A stretch of DNA of 64,000 nucleotides from Comamonas testosteroni (GTDB lineage Bacteria > Pseudomonadota > Gammaproteobacteria > Burkholderiales > Burkholderiaceae_C). Positions 8,399 to 15,994 of the stretch are shown here, piece after piece (position 1 is the first letter of the stretch; each line of letters opens with the position of its first letter). The stretch is taken from assembly GCF_003569915.1 (NCBI RefSeq), contig NZ_KZ984457.1, forward strand, positions 1-64,000, given 5' to 3'. Made by a program: the position numbers and the translations under genes. Under the pieces are notes generated by a model, which worked only from the letters and a program-made list of their open reading frames with translations, did no database searches and was not told the DNA's origin.

Positions 8399-8845
8399 TC
8401 AAAACAGCTCCACGGAGCCTGCATCCATCTCGCTTTGCGTGACGGGATTGGGTTTGTCAGGTAATTCGGGCAGAGAGGCCGGGCCGTCCTCTTCCTCGTC
8501 CGTGCCCATGGTGGCCGCGCCCAGGCGCAGCGCGCAGGCCTGCAGGGTCGAGGACATATGGGCAATCAGCTGCGAGGACATGTCGTGAAACTGCAGCTCG
8601 GTCACGGCCGCACGCAAAGCGGCGCGCGCGCCTTCCAGCGCAGCAGACTCTGGCGACGGGCAATGCGACAATTGGCCATTGGCCTCGTCAAAGCGCTGCA
8701 TCAGATTCTGCGTCGCGTGGTCGAGCAGACCCTCAAGCCGCTGCAAGTCACGCAGCGTGACGAGCAAGGCATCTTGTAGCTCCGCAGCCACCATGACAGG
8801 CATGGCGACGGCAGGCTCACCCGATGGGTTTTGCAGGGTCTGCAT
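8399..8845 (-). CDS. Small helical protein with CheZ-like D-x3-Q motif
   Basis: 148 aa, predicted largely helical, no signal peptide. Not a family I can name with certainty. Residues 86-92 (FHDMSSQ) match the catalytic FHDLTGQ of CheZ (present in the CheZ at 33029), with Asp88 and Gln92 at identical spacing. It begins the che operon and is directly followed by a CheY-like gene, so a CheY-P phosphatase role is plausible but inferred. The C-terminus is GSVELF, like CheD and FliK. The ORF stays open upstream to 9247, but the ATG at 8845 gives the compact protein and leaves room for a promoter opposite the divergent kinase gene. Confidence 0.75.
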   Translation of the reverse strand: MQTLQNPSGEPAVAMPVMVAAELQDALLVTLRDLQRLEGLLDHATQNLMQRFDEANGQLSHCPSPESAALEGARAALRAAVTELQFHDMSSQLIAHMSSTLQACALRLGAATMGTDEEEDGPASLPELPDKPNPVTQSEMDAGSVELF

Positions 8846-8965
8846 TGTTACTCCAACAGCAAAAAGCCTCGCATGGTGACCCAGGCCGCCATGCACCGAA
8901 CAAGGAACCGGATTCAGCCCGTCATCGCCGATGATTTGTCCACGACTTGACGACAGGCCCATCCA

Positions 8966-10087
8966 ATGTTCCAAAATGTATCCAATGATAGCCTCCTTGG
9001 CTATGCGCAATCGCAGGAACAGCGTGTGAACATCCTTCATATTGAAGACTCCCCCGCCGATCAGGCCCTGGCACGCCTGAGTCTCAAGCGCGGGGGTATA
9101 CCCTGTGACCTCACCGTGGTGGATAGCCTGGAGGCCACCCAGGCCGCGCTGCAGACCCAGCACTTTGACCTGATCCTGGCCGATTACTTCCTGCCGGGCT
9201 TTACCGCCATCGACGTCTGGGAACTGGTGCGCAAGCGGCCCGGGCATCCGCCTTTCGTGCTGCTGTCAGGGGCGATCGGCGAGTCCGCCGCCGTGGACAT
9301 CATGCGCCTGGGCATCAGCGACTTTCTGCTCAAGGACCAGATCGCCAGCCTGCCCCATGTGGTCAAGCGCGCGCTCGAAATTCACGAAGCCCGTCTGGCC
9401 CGCCGCCGCGCCCAGCAGGAACTGGCGGCCTCCGAAAAGCGGCTGGCCGAACTGACCGAGCACCTGCACACCAGCATAGAGCGCGAGCGCGCCAGCATCT
9501 CGCGCGAGATCCATGACGATATCGGCGGCTCGCTGACCGCCGTCAAATTCGATCTGGCCTGGATCCAGCGCAACAGCCCCGAAGGCGCGCTGCGCGAACA
9601 TGCCCAGAGCGCGCTGCAAATGCTGGAGCACGCCCTGGGCGCCAGCCAGCGCATCATGCAGAACCTGCGCCCCCCCGTGCTGGACCAGGGCCTGCTGGCC
9701 GCCGTGCAATGGCTGGTGCAGGACTTCGAGCGCCGCAACGCCATCCCCACCCGGCTGCACACCCGCTGCACGCAAACGGACTTTGCCCCCGAGCTGCAGG
9801 TCGTGGTCTACCGCACCGCCCAGGAAGCTTTGACCAATATCAGCAAATACGCAAAAGCCAGCCAGGTGACGCTGGAGTTGTCCGACCATGAAGGTTTTTT
9901 GACACTGGAAGTAACAGATAACGGGGTAGGCATCATCCCCGAAGACCGTGAGAAGCCCCATTCCTTCGGCCTCAGAGGCCTGAGCGAGCGCGCACGTACC
10001 GTGCAGGGCTGGCTGGACGTGAGCAGCCAGCCGGGCCGGGGAAGCTCTATCATCCTCACCATTCCTCTGGCTGGTCCTGAAATATGA
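8966..10087 (+). CDS. Cytoplasmic REC-HisKA_3 histidine kinase (NarX/DegS-type catalytic core)
   Basis: Up to 373 aa. N-terminal receiver domain (IEDSPADQ; phospho-acceptor Asp73 in LILADYFLPG), coiled-coil linker, HisKA_3 dimerisation helix with His183 (SREIHDDIGGSLTAV), and an HATPase_c domain with TDNGVGI and FGLRGLSERA. No transmembrane or obvious sensory domain, so its input is likely phosphorylation of its own receiver domain or a partner protein. An alternative GTG start at 9026 has a better SD (agga, 7 bp) and would remove 20 residues. It is divergent from the che operon and its stop nearly touches the LuxR-type regulator that follows. Confidence 0.9.
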   Translation: MFQNVSNDSLLGYAQSQEQRVNILHIEDSPADQALARLSLKRGGIPCDLTVVDSLEATQAALQTQHFDLILADYFLPGFTAIDVWELVRKRPGHPPFVLLSGAIGESAAVDIMRLGISDFLLKDQIASLPHVVKRALEIHEARLARRRAQQELAASEKRLAELTEHLHTSIERERASISREIHDDIGGSLTAVKFDLAWIQRNSPEGALREHAQSALQMLEHALGASQRIMQNLRPPVLDQGLLAAVQWLVQDFERRNAIPTRLHTRCTQTDFAPELQVVVYRTAQEALTNISKYAKASQVTLELSDHEGFLTLEVTDNGVGIIPEDREKPHSFGLRGLSERARTVQGWLDVSSQPGRGSSIILTIPLAGPEI

Positions 10088-10142
10088 GCAAGCAGTGCAT
10101 ATTCCTCAAGGAGCAGCCCCTTGTTTTCCTGGGAGAGCGACT

Positions 10143-10772
10143 TTGATCCACGTGGTGCTGTGCGATGACCATGCCATTTTGCGAAGAGGCATTCGGGACA
10201 CCTTGGCCGAGGCCACGGACATCAGCGTCACCGCCGAGGCGGGCAGCTATTCCGAGCTGCGCGAAGCCCTGCGTACCGCCAGCTGCGATGTGCTGCTGCT
10301 GGACATCAACATGCCGGGCCGCAGCGGCCTGGAAGTGCTCAGCAGCGTGCGCGAAACCCACCCGCAGATTCGCGTCATCATGGTCTCCATGTACCCCGAG
10401 GATCAGTACGCGCTGCGCAGCATCAAGGCCGGCGCGGCCGGTTACGCCAACAAGGCGGGCGACCCCATGCTGCTGATCGAAGCTGTGCGCACCGTGCACA
10501 GCGGCCGCAAGTATCTGACCGCCGAAGTGGCCCAGATGCTGGCCGACAGCCTGGCCCAGCCCGCCGCCCCCGTGCCCCACGAAGCCCTGTCCGAGCGCGA
10601 GATGCAGACGCTGCTGAAGATTGCCAGCGGCCAGAAGCAGACGGATATTGCGCAGGAGTTGATGCTCAGCCCCAAGACGGTGAGCGTTTACCGGGCGCGG
10701 GTGCTGGAGAAGCTGGGGATGGGGTCGAATGCGGAATTAACCGCGTATGCAATCCATAACAAATTGATTTAG
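10143..10772 (+). CDS. LuxR/NarL-family response regulator
   Basis: 209 aa from a TTG start chosen because gggagag lies six bases upstream and the receiver fold starts at once (IHVVLCDDHAILRRG). A GTG at 10095 would add 16 residues. The receiver has Asp54 (LLLDINMPGRSG) and Lys in ANKAGDP. The C-terminal LuxR helix-turn-helix runs from about 148 (LSEREMQTLLKIASGQKQTDIAQ) to KTVSVYRARVLEKL. It is almost certainly the partner of the preceding kinase. Its position between che and fli operons suggests motility or surface-behaviour targets, which the sequence cannot prove. Confidence 0.9.
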   Translation: MIHVVLCDDHAILRRGIRDTLAEATDISVTAEAGSYSELREALRTASCDVLLLDINMPGRSGLEVLSSVRETHPQIRVIMVSMYPEDQYALRSIKAGAAGYANKAGDPMLLIEAVRTVHSGRKYLTAEVAQMLADSLAQPAAPVPHEALSEREMQTLLKIASGQKQTDIAQELMLSPKTVSVYRARVLEKLGMGSNAELTAYAIHNKLI

Positions 10773-10799
10773 CTTTATCGCTTTCTTGGCATGGGACAG

Positions 10800-11450
10800 A
10801 GGGCGGGTCTCGGCCCGCCTTGCCGACTCACTTTCTTGCTTGTGCAAGAAAGTAAGCAAAGAACACAACCCGATTGTCTGCGTCCCTGCGCTTCGCTCCG
10901 GGCAAACCTGCGTCACGCAATTCAGGCTGCGTACGGCAAAACTCACTTCGCGGCACGCCGCTCCGTTCAAACACGTTGCCGTAAATCAGATCACGAAGCA
11001 ACGCTGTCCTGCGGCAGCGTTGCCCGCAGCCTGAACCGCGTGCCGCAGGCGCAGCCAGACGGGTGGGTACGGGAGCGGGCGGCCTGCCTGATTTGTGACG
11101 GAATCGGCTTCTAGTCAAGATATCAAATAGGCTAGCCGCTATCAAAAACATAGAGAGGCTATCCCGCACCCGTATCCGGTATTGCCCCTTGTGCCCACGC
11201 CTGCGACGGCGGCCTCTTGTGGCGCGCAGTTGCACCGCAGAGTGCAACTGCATCGTCATCATTTTTACGGCAACGTGTTTGAGCGAAGCGCTTTAGCGCG
11301 CAGTGAGTTTTGCCGTACAGCAACAAGAGGTTGTCGGCGCAGGTTGCCCCGTAGCGCAGCGAAGGGGACGTGGGCAGTAGGGGGCAGCTCTTTGCCTACT
11401 TTCTTGCGAAGAAAGTAGGTCGCCTGCCGGGGCGAAACCCGGCTCCTGAA
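10800..11450. repeat. Large imperfect inverted repeat in a 712-bp non-coding gap
   Basis: Everything between 10773 and 11484 lacks a convincing gene. The segment near 10800-10985 and the reverse complement of 11263-11450 share a series of blocks in the same order: a GGG..CGCC start, actttcttgc/gcaagaaagta, gcaaagaa, cgtccc..cgcttcgct, ggcaa.cctgcg, tacggcaaaactcac, and caaacacgttgccgtaaa. Between the arms are a hairpin (gcaacgctg...cagcgttgc, about 11000-11026) and one family 1 element. Short ORFs inside are repeat-derived. Confidence 0.65.
11093..11152 (-). repeat. Dispersed palindromic element, family 1, in the inverted-repeat spacer
   Basis: On the minus strand it reads tttttgatagcggctagcct, then atttgatatcttgactagaagccg. 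A good match to the copies at 33648 and 40317. Confidence 0.65.
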
Positions 11451-11484
11451 CAAAAATCAGGCACGCCTCCAAAACAAAGACTGA

Positions 11485-12249
11485 TCACACCCCAAAAACC
11501 GCCATCCCCTTCTGCAGCAAAGCCACCATCGGCTGCTCCAGCAAAGGCAGTGTCGCCAGCAGCCCCATCAGGCCCACGGTCAACGTGACGGGAAAGCCCA
11601 CCGCATAGATATTCATCTGCGGCGCCACGCGGGAGATGATGCCCAGCACCAGGTTCATGAACAGCAGCATCGCAATCATGGGCAGGGCAATCCAGAACGC
11701 GCTGGAGAACACGGCACTGCCCATCTCATGAATGCGCATCTGGGCAATTGAGTGCATAAAGTTGCCATCCACCGGGAAGGCCTCGAAGCTCTTGAGCACC
11801 GCCATCAGCACCAGCAAATGCCCGTTGATGACGATGAACAGCAGCGTCGCAATCTGCACCATGAAGCGGGCCACGGCGCTGAGCTGGGCGTTGCTGGTCG
11901 GATCGAAGAAGGACGCAAAGTTCAGGCCCATCTGCAGGCCGATGACTTCGCCAGCCACTTCCACCGCCGCCATCACCAGTCGCACGGCAAAGCCGACGGA
12001 CAGCCCCACCACCACCTGCTGCACCAGCGTACCCAGCGCCTGGGCCGAGGCAATGCTGACAACGGGCTGCTCGCCCAGCACGGGCTGTGCGCAAAGCGCT
12101 ATCAAAAATGCCAGCCCCACCTTGAGCCGCAGCGGAATGGCACGCTGCGAAAACACGGGCGCGGAGGTGAACAGCGCCAGCACGCGCACAAAAGGCCAGA
12201 TCAGTGGCGACAGCCAGGCCGCAATCTGGGCTTCACTAAAGGAAATCAT
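11485..12249 (-). CDS. fliR: Flagellar export gate protein FliR
   Basis: 254 aa integral membrane protein of the type III export gate (FliPQR channel). About six hydrophobic segments, beginning LIWPFVRVLALFTSAPVFS, with the family's F(N)xxxDP-like segment FASFFDPTSNAQLS near the middle. The ATG overlaps the fliQ stop by four bases (ATGA), so translation is coupled. Last gene of the fliLMNOPQR unit. Confidence 0.95.
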   Translation of the reverse strand: MISFSEAQIAAWLSPLIWPFVRVLALFTSAPVFSQRAIPLRLKVGLAFLIALCAQPVLGEQPVVSIASAQALGTLVQQVVVGLSVGFAVRLVMAAVEVAGEVIGLQMGLNFASFFDPTSNAQLSAVARFMVQIATLLFIVINGHLLVLMAVLKSFEAFPVDGNFMHSIAQMRIHEMGSAVFSSAFWIALPMIAMLLFMNLVLGIISRVAPQMNIYAVGFPVTLTVGLMGLLATLPLLEQPMVALLQKGMAVFGV

Positions 12250-12515
12250 CCCACCGCGCCTGGAATGCTTTCGATGGTTCTGCGAATGAAGTCCACCAGC
12301 GTGGACAGCATCCACGGCCCGGCCACGGCAAACACCAGCACTGCGGCCAACAGCTTGGGCACAAAGGCCAGCGTGGCCTCATGCACCTGGGTCACAGCCT
12401 GGAAGACGCTGACGAGCAGACCCACGCCCATGACCACGCCCAGCACAGGCATGGAAATCATCAGCAGCAAGGTCAGCGCCTCGCCACCAAACGTCAGAAC
12501 AAACTGAGAAGTCAT
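12246..12515 (-). CDS. fliQ: Flagellar export gate protein FliQ
   Basis: 89 aa with two transmembrane helices (ALTLLLMISMPVLGVVMGVG and LLAAVLVFAVAGPWML), the classic FliQ hairpin. It starts MTSQFVLTFGGEAL. Four-base overlap with fliR. It is separated from fliP by a 134-bp gap that holds a family 2 repeat. Confidence 0.95.
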   Translation of the reverse strand: MTSQFVLTFGGEALTLLLMISMPVLGVVMGVGLLVSVFQAVTQVHEATLAFVPKLLAAVLVFAVAGPWMLSTLVDFIRRTIESIPGAVG

Positions 12516-12568
12516 GACTTCCTCTTACCTATAAAACCGATGTCTTGAAAACTGGCGTAACTCAAATG

Positions 12569-12648
12569 AGAGACACCGAGGAAGGGCCGCCCCGCACCGA
12601 GGGTGTCGTCCCCCTTGGGGGAAGGCGCACAGCGCCTCAGGGGGTATC
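12569..12648 (-). repeat. Family 2 repeat just after the fliP stop codon
   Basis: On the minus strand it opens ccccctgaggcgctgtgcgc, followed by a cccccaaggggg hairpin, then gacgacaccctcggtgcggg and ggcccttcctcgg. It begins within 2 bp of the fliP stop and ends before fliQ. Related copies follow fliF, flgG and flgE. Confidence 0.75.
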
Positions 12649-12649
12649 G

Positions 12650-13399
12650 CTACACAGCAAAGCTCGCAGCAATCGACCCAATAATCAAATTCCAGCCATC
12701 GGCCAGTACAAACAGCATCAGCTTGAACGGCAGCGCCACCAGCACGGGCGAGAGCATCATCATGCCCAGCGACATGAGGATGGAGGACACCACCATGTCG
12801 ATGACCAGAAACGGGATAAAGATCATGAAGCCAATCTGAAAAGCCGTTTTCAGCTCACTGGTCACAAACGCCGGCACCAGCACGCGCAGCGGCGCGGTCT
12901 CGGCGGTGACGTTTTCATCGAGCTTGGCCAGACGCTTGAACAGCGCAAAGTCCGACTGGCGCGTCTGCTTGAGCATGAAGCCACGCATGGGCGCTTCGGC
13001 CTTGTCAATGGCCTGCTCAAAGCTGATGCTGTTTTGCGTGTAGGGCAGATAGGCTTCCTGATAGACCTTGTCCAGCGTGGGCCCCATCACAAACATGGTG
13101 AGAAACAGCGACAGGCCAATCACCACCTGATTGGGCGGCGCGGACTGCGTGCCCAGGGCCTGGCGCAGCAGGCTCAGCACAATGACGATGCGGGTAAAGC
13201 CCGTCATCAGCAGCAAAATCGCCGGCAAAAAGGACAGTGCCGTAAAGAACAGCAGCGTCTGAATAGGCACCGAATAGCTGGTGCCACCCGCGCCCTGCCC
13301 CACCAGCAGCGGCAGACTGGCGGGCGCGCCCTGGGCTGCGGCCAGCACAGGCATGGCCAAAGCGACAGCAGCGGCTGCACGAACAAAAAACTTAGACAT
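12650..13399 (-). CDS. fliP: Flagellar export gate protein FliP
   Basis: 249 aa. Cleavable signal peptide ([20 protein letters not shown]) as in other FliP proteins, then four membrane segments with the family motifs [31 protein letters not shown] and [20 protein letters not shown]. It forms the core of the export gate with FliQ and FliR. The ATG at 13399 overlaps the fliO stop by eight bases; an upstream start would lie inside fliO. Confidence 0.96.
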   Translation of the reverse strand: MSKFFVRAAAAVALAMPVLAAAQGAPASLPLLVGQGAGGTSYSVPIQTLLFFTALSFLPAILLLMTGFTRIVIVLSLLRQALGTQSAPPNQVVIGLSLFLTMFVMGPTLDKVYQEAYLPYTQNSISFEQAIDKAEAPMRGFMLKQTRQSDFALFKRLAKLDENVTAETAPLRVLVPAFVTSELKTAFQIGFMIFIPFLVIDMVVSSILMSLGMMMLSPVLVALPFKLMLFVLADGWNLIIGSIAASFAV

Positions 13400-13829
13400 T
13401 TCCAGAATCCCGGGCAGGCGCAGCGGCCTGAGCACGCATCAGCGAGTCAGAAAACGACTGAACCGAAGGCGGGTTTGCTACATAAGCATGAGCAACCTGC
13501 CCAGATACTGTCTTGACTGGAAGCGTATGCAGGCATTGAATCTGCTGCGCCGTCACGCCCAGCACCAGTCGCACGGCTTCATCACCCTCGCCCACTTGCA
13601 CCGTCACCACGCGCTGCTGCGGGCCAATGCTCAGGCTGCCCAGCACCTGGCCGGGCACAGCGCTCTGGCCACGGGCCATGCCTACGGCGCGGGGCAACAG
13701 GTTTTTCTGCTGCAGGCGGCGCACCAGCCAGGGCAGTGTTGCCATAGCCGCCACAAACAGGGCGACCAGCAGCAGCGTGGGCCACATGGAAGGAGCCGCT
13801 GCAGCAGAGCTGGCCGCGCTCTCAACCAC
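13392..13829 (-). CDS. fliO: Flagellar biosynthesis protein FliO
   Basis: 145 aa. Short periplasmic N-terminus, one membrane helix ([20 protein letters not shown]), then a cytoplasmic domain with the FliO pattern [19 protein letters not shown] and [14 protein letters not shown]. It assists FliP assembly into the export gate. Overlaps fliN by eight bases and fliP by eight bases. Confidence 0.9.
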   Translation of the reverse strand: MVESAASSAAAAPSMWPTLLLVALFVAAMATLPWLVRRLQQKNLLPRAVGMARGQSAVPGQVLGSLSIGPQQRVVTVQVGEGDEAVRLVLGVTAQQIQCLHTLPVKTVSGQVAHAYVANPPSVQSFSDSLMRAQAAAPARDSGNV

Positions 13830-14250
13830 GGCTGACCCGGCGCAGACGCTCGGACGGCGTGACCACGTCCGTCAAACGAATACCGAACTTGTCATTGACC
13901 ACCACGACTTCGCCCTGGGCGATCAGATAGCCATTGACCAGCACATCCATAGGCTCGCCGGCCAGTGCGTCAAGCTCCACAACCGAGCCCTGCGCCAGCT
14001 GCAGAATGTATTTGATAGGCACCTTGGTGCGGCCCAGCTCCACGGAGAGCTGCACCGGGATGTCCAGCACCATATTGATGTCGTGCACCGGCACATCACC
14101 ATAGGCACGTGTGGCGTCGCCGCTCAGCGGGCCGCCCTGCTCGGAGGTATCGGGGCCTGCGGCCTGGTCATGCTGACGCTGCTCTTCCAGCGCTTCGGCC
14201 CATCCGGAGAAAGGATCATCGCCCGCAGGCTTGTTGTCATCAATTGCCAT
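13822..14250 (-). CDS. fliN: Flagellar motor switch protein FliN
   Basis: 142 aa. Variable acidic N-terminus, then a SpoA domain from about residue 58 (NMVLDIPVQLSVELGRTKVP) through LAQGSVVELD, GEPMDVLVNGYLIAQGEVVVV and FGIRLTDVV. C-ring component that binds FliH during export and forms the base of the switch. Overlaps the end of fliM by 11 bases. Confidence 0.96.
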   Translation of the reverse strand: MAIDDNKPAGDDPFSGWAEALEEQRQHDQAAGPDTSEQGGPLSGDATRAYGDVPVHDINMVLDIPVQLSVELGRTKVPIKYILQLAQGSVVELDALAGEPMDVLVNGYLIAQGEVVVVNDKFGIRLTDVVTPSERLRRVSRG

Positions 14251-15244
14251 GGTTTTCTCCCATCCAGCCTGTGTCGCCGCCTCGCAGGCAGCGCTCCACG
14301 CGGATTGCGTATTTGTCGTTGTGCGTGCCGTACTGGCACTCGAAAATCGGTACTTCGCCGATGGAGGCGCGAATCAGCGGCTCGCGGTCCAGCTCGATAA
14401 AGTCGCCAGGGCGCATGGCCAGCAGTTGCTCCACCGTGGCGTCGGCACGGGCCAGCTCGGCCACCAGCGTCACTTCGGCGGCCTGAATCTCGCGTGTCAG
14501 CACCTTGACCCAGCGGCGGTCCACCTCGATCGCATCCCCCTGCGTGGACGAATACAGCACGTCGCGAATCGGCTCCAGCGTCGCATAGGGCATGCAGATG
14601 TGGATGGAGCCGGTGATGTCGCCAATCTCCAGCTGGAAAGCCGTGGAGACCACAATTTCGCTGGGCGTGGCGATATTGGCGAACTGGGGCTGCATTTCCG
14701 AGCGCTGGTAAGCCAGCTCCAGCGGATAGATGCCATGCCAGGCTTTTTTGTATTCCTCGCAGATCACATTGACCATGCGGTTGATCACGCGCTGCTCGGT
14801 GGTCGAGAAGTCGCGCCCCTCAATACGGGTCTGCAGGCGGCCAGTGCCGCCGTACAGCGTATCGATCACGCCGAAGACCAGCGAAGGCTCGCAGACGATC
14901 AGGCCGTTGCCGCGCAGCGGACGAATGGCCATGATGTTGAAATTGGTGGGCACGGCCAGCTCGCGCAAAAAGGCGCTGTAGCGCTGCACCGTCACTGTGC
15001 CGACGGAGACCTCGGGGCTGCGACGAATGAAGTTGAACAGGCCGATACGGAAATTGCGGGCAAAGCGCTCGTTGACGATTTCCATCGTCGGCATGCGCCC
15101 GCGCACGATGCGCTCCTGGCTGGAGATGTCGTAGTTGCGGATCTCGCCCACATCGACTTCCACCACCTCGGAGCGCTGGCTCTCGCCCGTGACACCTTCC
15201 AGAAGCGCATCAACTTCTTCCTGAGAGAGAAAGGAATCGCTCAT
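14240..15244 (-). CDS. fliM: Flagellar motor switch protein FliM
   Basis: 334 aa. It begins MSDSFLSQEEVDALLEGV, the N-terminal CheY-P-binding segment. The middle domain binds FliG (NERFARNFRIGLFNFIRR and the GG-containing VIDTLYGGTGR stretch). The C-terminal SpoA domain starts near 260 (GDFIELDREPLIRASIGEVP). C-ring scaffold that turns CheY-P binding into rotation reversal. Confidence 0.97.
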   Translation of the reverse strand: MSDSFLSQEEVDALLEGVTGESQRSEVVEVDVGEIRNYDISSQERIVRGRMPTMEIVNERFARNFRIGLFNFIRRSPEVSVGTVTVQRYSAFLRELAVPTNFNIMAIRPLRGNGLIVCEPSLVFGVIDTLYGGTGRLQTRIEGRDFSTTEQRVINRMVNVICEEYKKAWHGIYPLELAYQRSEMQPQFANIATPSEIVVSTAFQLEIGDITGSIHICMPYATLEPIRDVLYSSTQGDAIEVDRRWVKVLTREIQAAEVTLVAELARADATVEQLLAMRPGDFIELDREPLIRASIGEVPIFECQYGTHNDKYAIRVERCLRGGDTGWMGENHGN

Positions 15245-15259
15245 GCCATGGCCTCCTGC

Positions 15260-15808
15260 TTACTGGATGATGAAGCTGGAAAACAGCACGCGGCGTACCG
15301 GGTTCTTGCGGCTGGAGCGCGGGCTGTCCTCTTCGGCATCGTCGTCACGGGTACGCTTTTTGGCGTTGCCATAGCCCAGCGGAGCCGAGACTTCGGCCAG
15401 GATGTCGGCAGCCAGCTTTTCCTTGCCTTCGCGCGCCAGCAGCTCATCGGCCGTGCGCTGGGACACCAGCATCAGAATGCCGCTGCGGATGCTGGGCAGG
15501 TATTGCTTGACGGTGGAGGCCGTCTTCTCGTCGGCCAGCTCCAGCGTGATGCCCAGCTGCACAAAGCGGTCACCACCGGGGTCGGCCAGATTGGCCACCA
15601 TATTGTCCAGCGGCAGAAAAGTGGGCACCGTGACCTGCGCCGAGCGCTCCTCGTCGCCGTCGGCGCTGCTGTGCTGGCGCTGCATCATGAACACATAGGC
15701 GGCAGCCGCCACAATGGCCAGCACGGCGACAACGGCCACGATGACGATCAGCTTCTTGCTTTTGGCAGGCGCAGGGGCGGCAGGAGCGGCATTGGGATTG
15801 GCTGACAC
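15260..15808 (-). CDS. fliL: Flagellar basal body-associated protein FliL
   Basis: 182 aa. Ala/Pro-rich cytoplasmic start, one membrane helix (LIVIVAVVAVLAIVAAAAYV), then the periplasmic FliL domain (FLPLDNMVANLADPGGDRF; LELADEKTASTVKQYLPSIR). It supports stator function under load. First gene after the fliK terminator, so fliLMNOPQR probably has its own promoter within 15809-15916. Confidence 0.94.
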   Translation of the reverse strand: MSANPNAAPAAPAPAKSKKLIVIVAVVAVLAIVAAAAYVFMMQRQHSSADGDEERSAQVTVPTFLPLDNMVANLADPGGDRFVQLGITLELADEKTASTVKQYLPSIRSGILMLVSQRTADELLAREGKEKLAADILAEVSAPLGYGNAKKRTRDDDAEEDSPRSSRKNPVRRVLFSSFIIQ

Positions 15809-15916
15809 GGCGGAATTTCCTCAAAAGTGAGGGACTGCATCCGCGGTGCGGCCATTGCCACGGCACGGAAGGTCCACGCCAGAATTATTCGCCGCCCGCC
15901 TTCAGAGCCATTGCCC

Positions 15917-15940
15917 GAAAAAACGCGGGATTGCCGCGTT
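15917..15940 (-). terminator. Intrinsic terminator downstream of fliK
   Basis: Minus-strand 7-bp stem aacgcgg/ccgcgtt with a 5-nt loop, followed by a T-run (complement of aaaaaa at 15918-15923). It lies 55 bp beyond the fliK stop and splits the fliF-K and fliL-R blocks. Confidence 0.75.
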
Positions 15941-15994
15941 AATCGGGGGTTTATCCCTCACTCCAGTCCTGTGTTTGAGCTAGGAGTGGCTCAC

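Noticed and set aside
10828..11418. Short ORFs on both strands in the gene-free island (144 and 78 codons)
   Set aside because: They lie on the inverted repeat arms and carry the same repeat-derived peptide (ERS..RSEFCRT), so they reflect repeats rather than genes.
14231..15805. Plus-strand open frames opposite fliM and fliL
   Set aside because: Shadow of minus-strand genes; His/Gln/Gly-rich translation with no recognisable domain.
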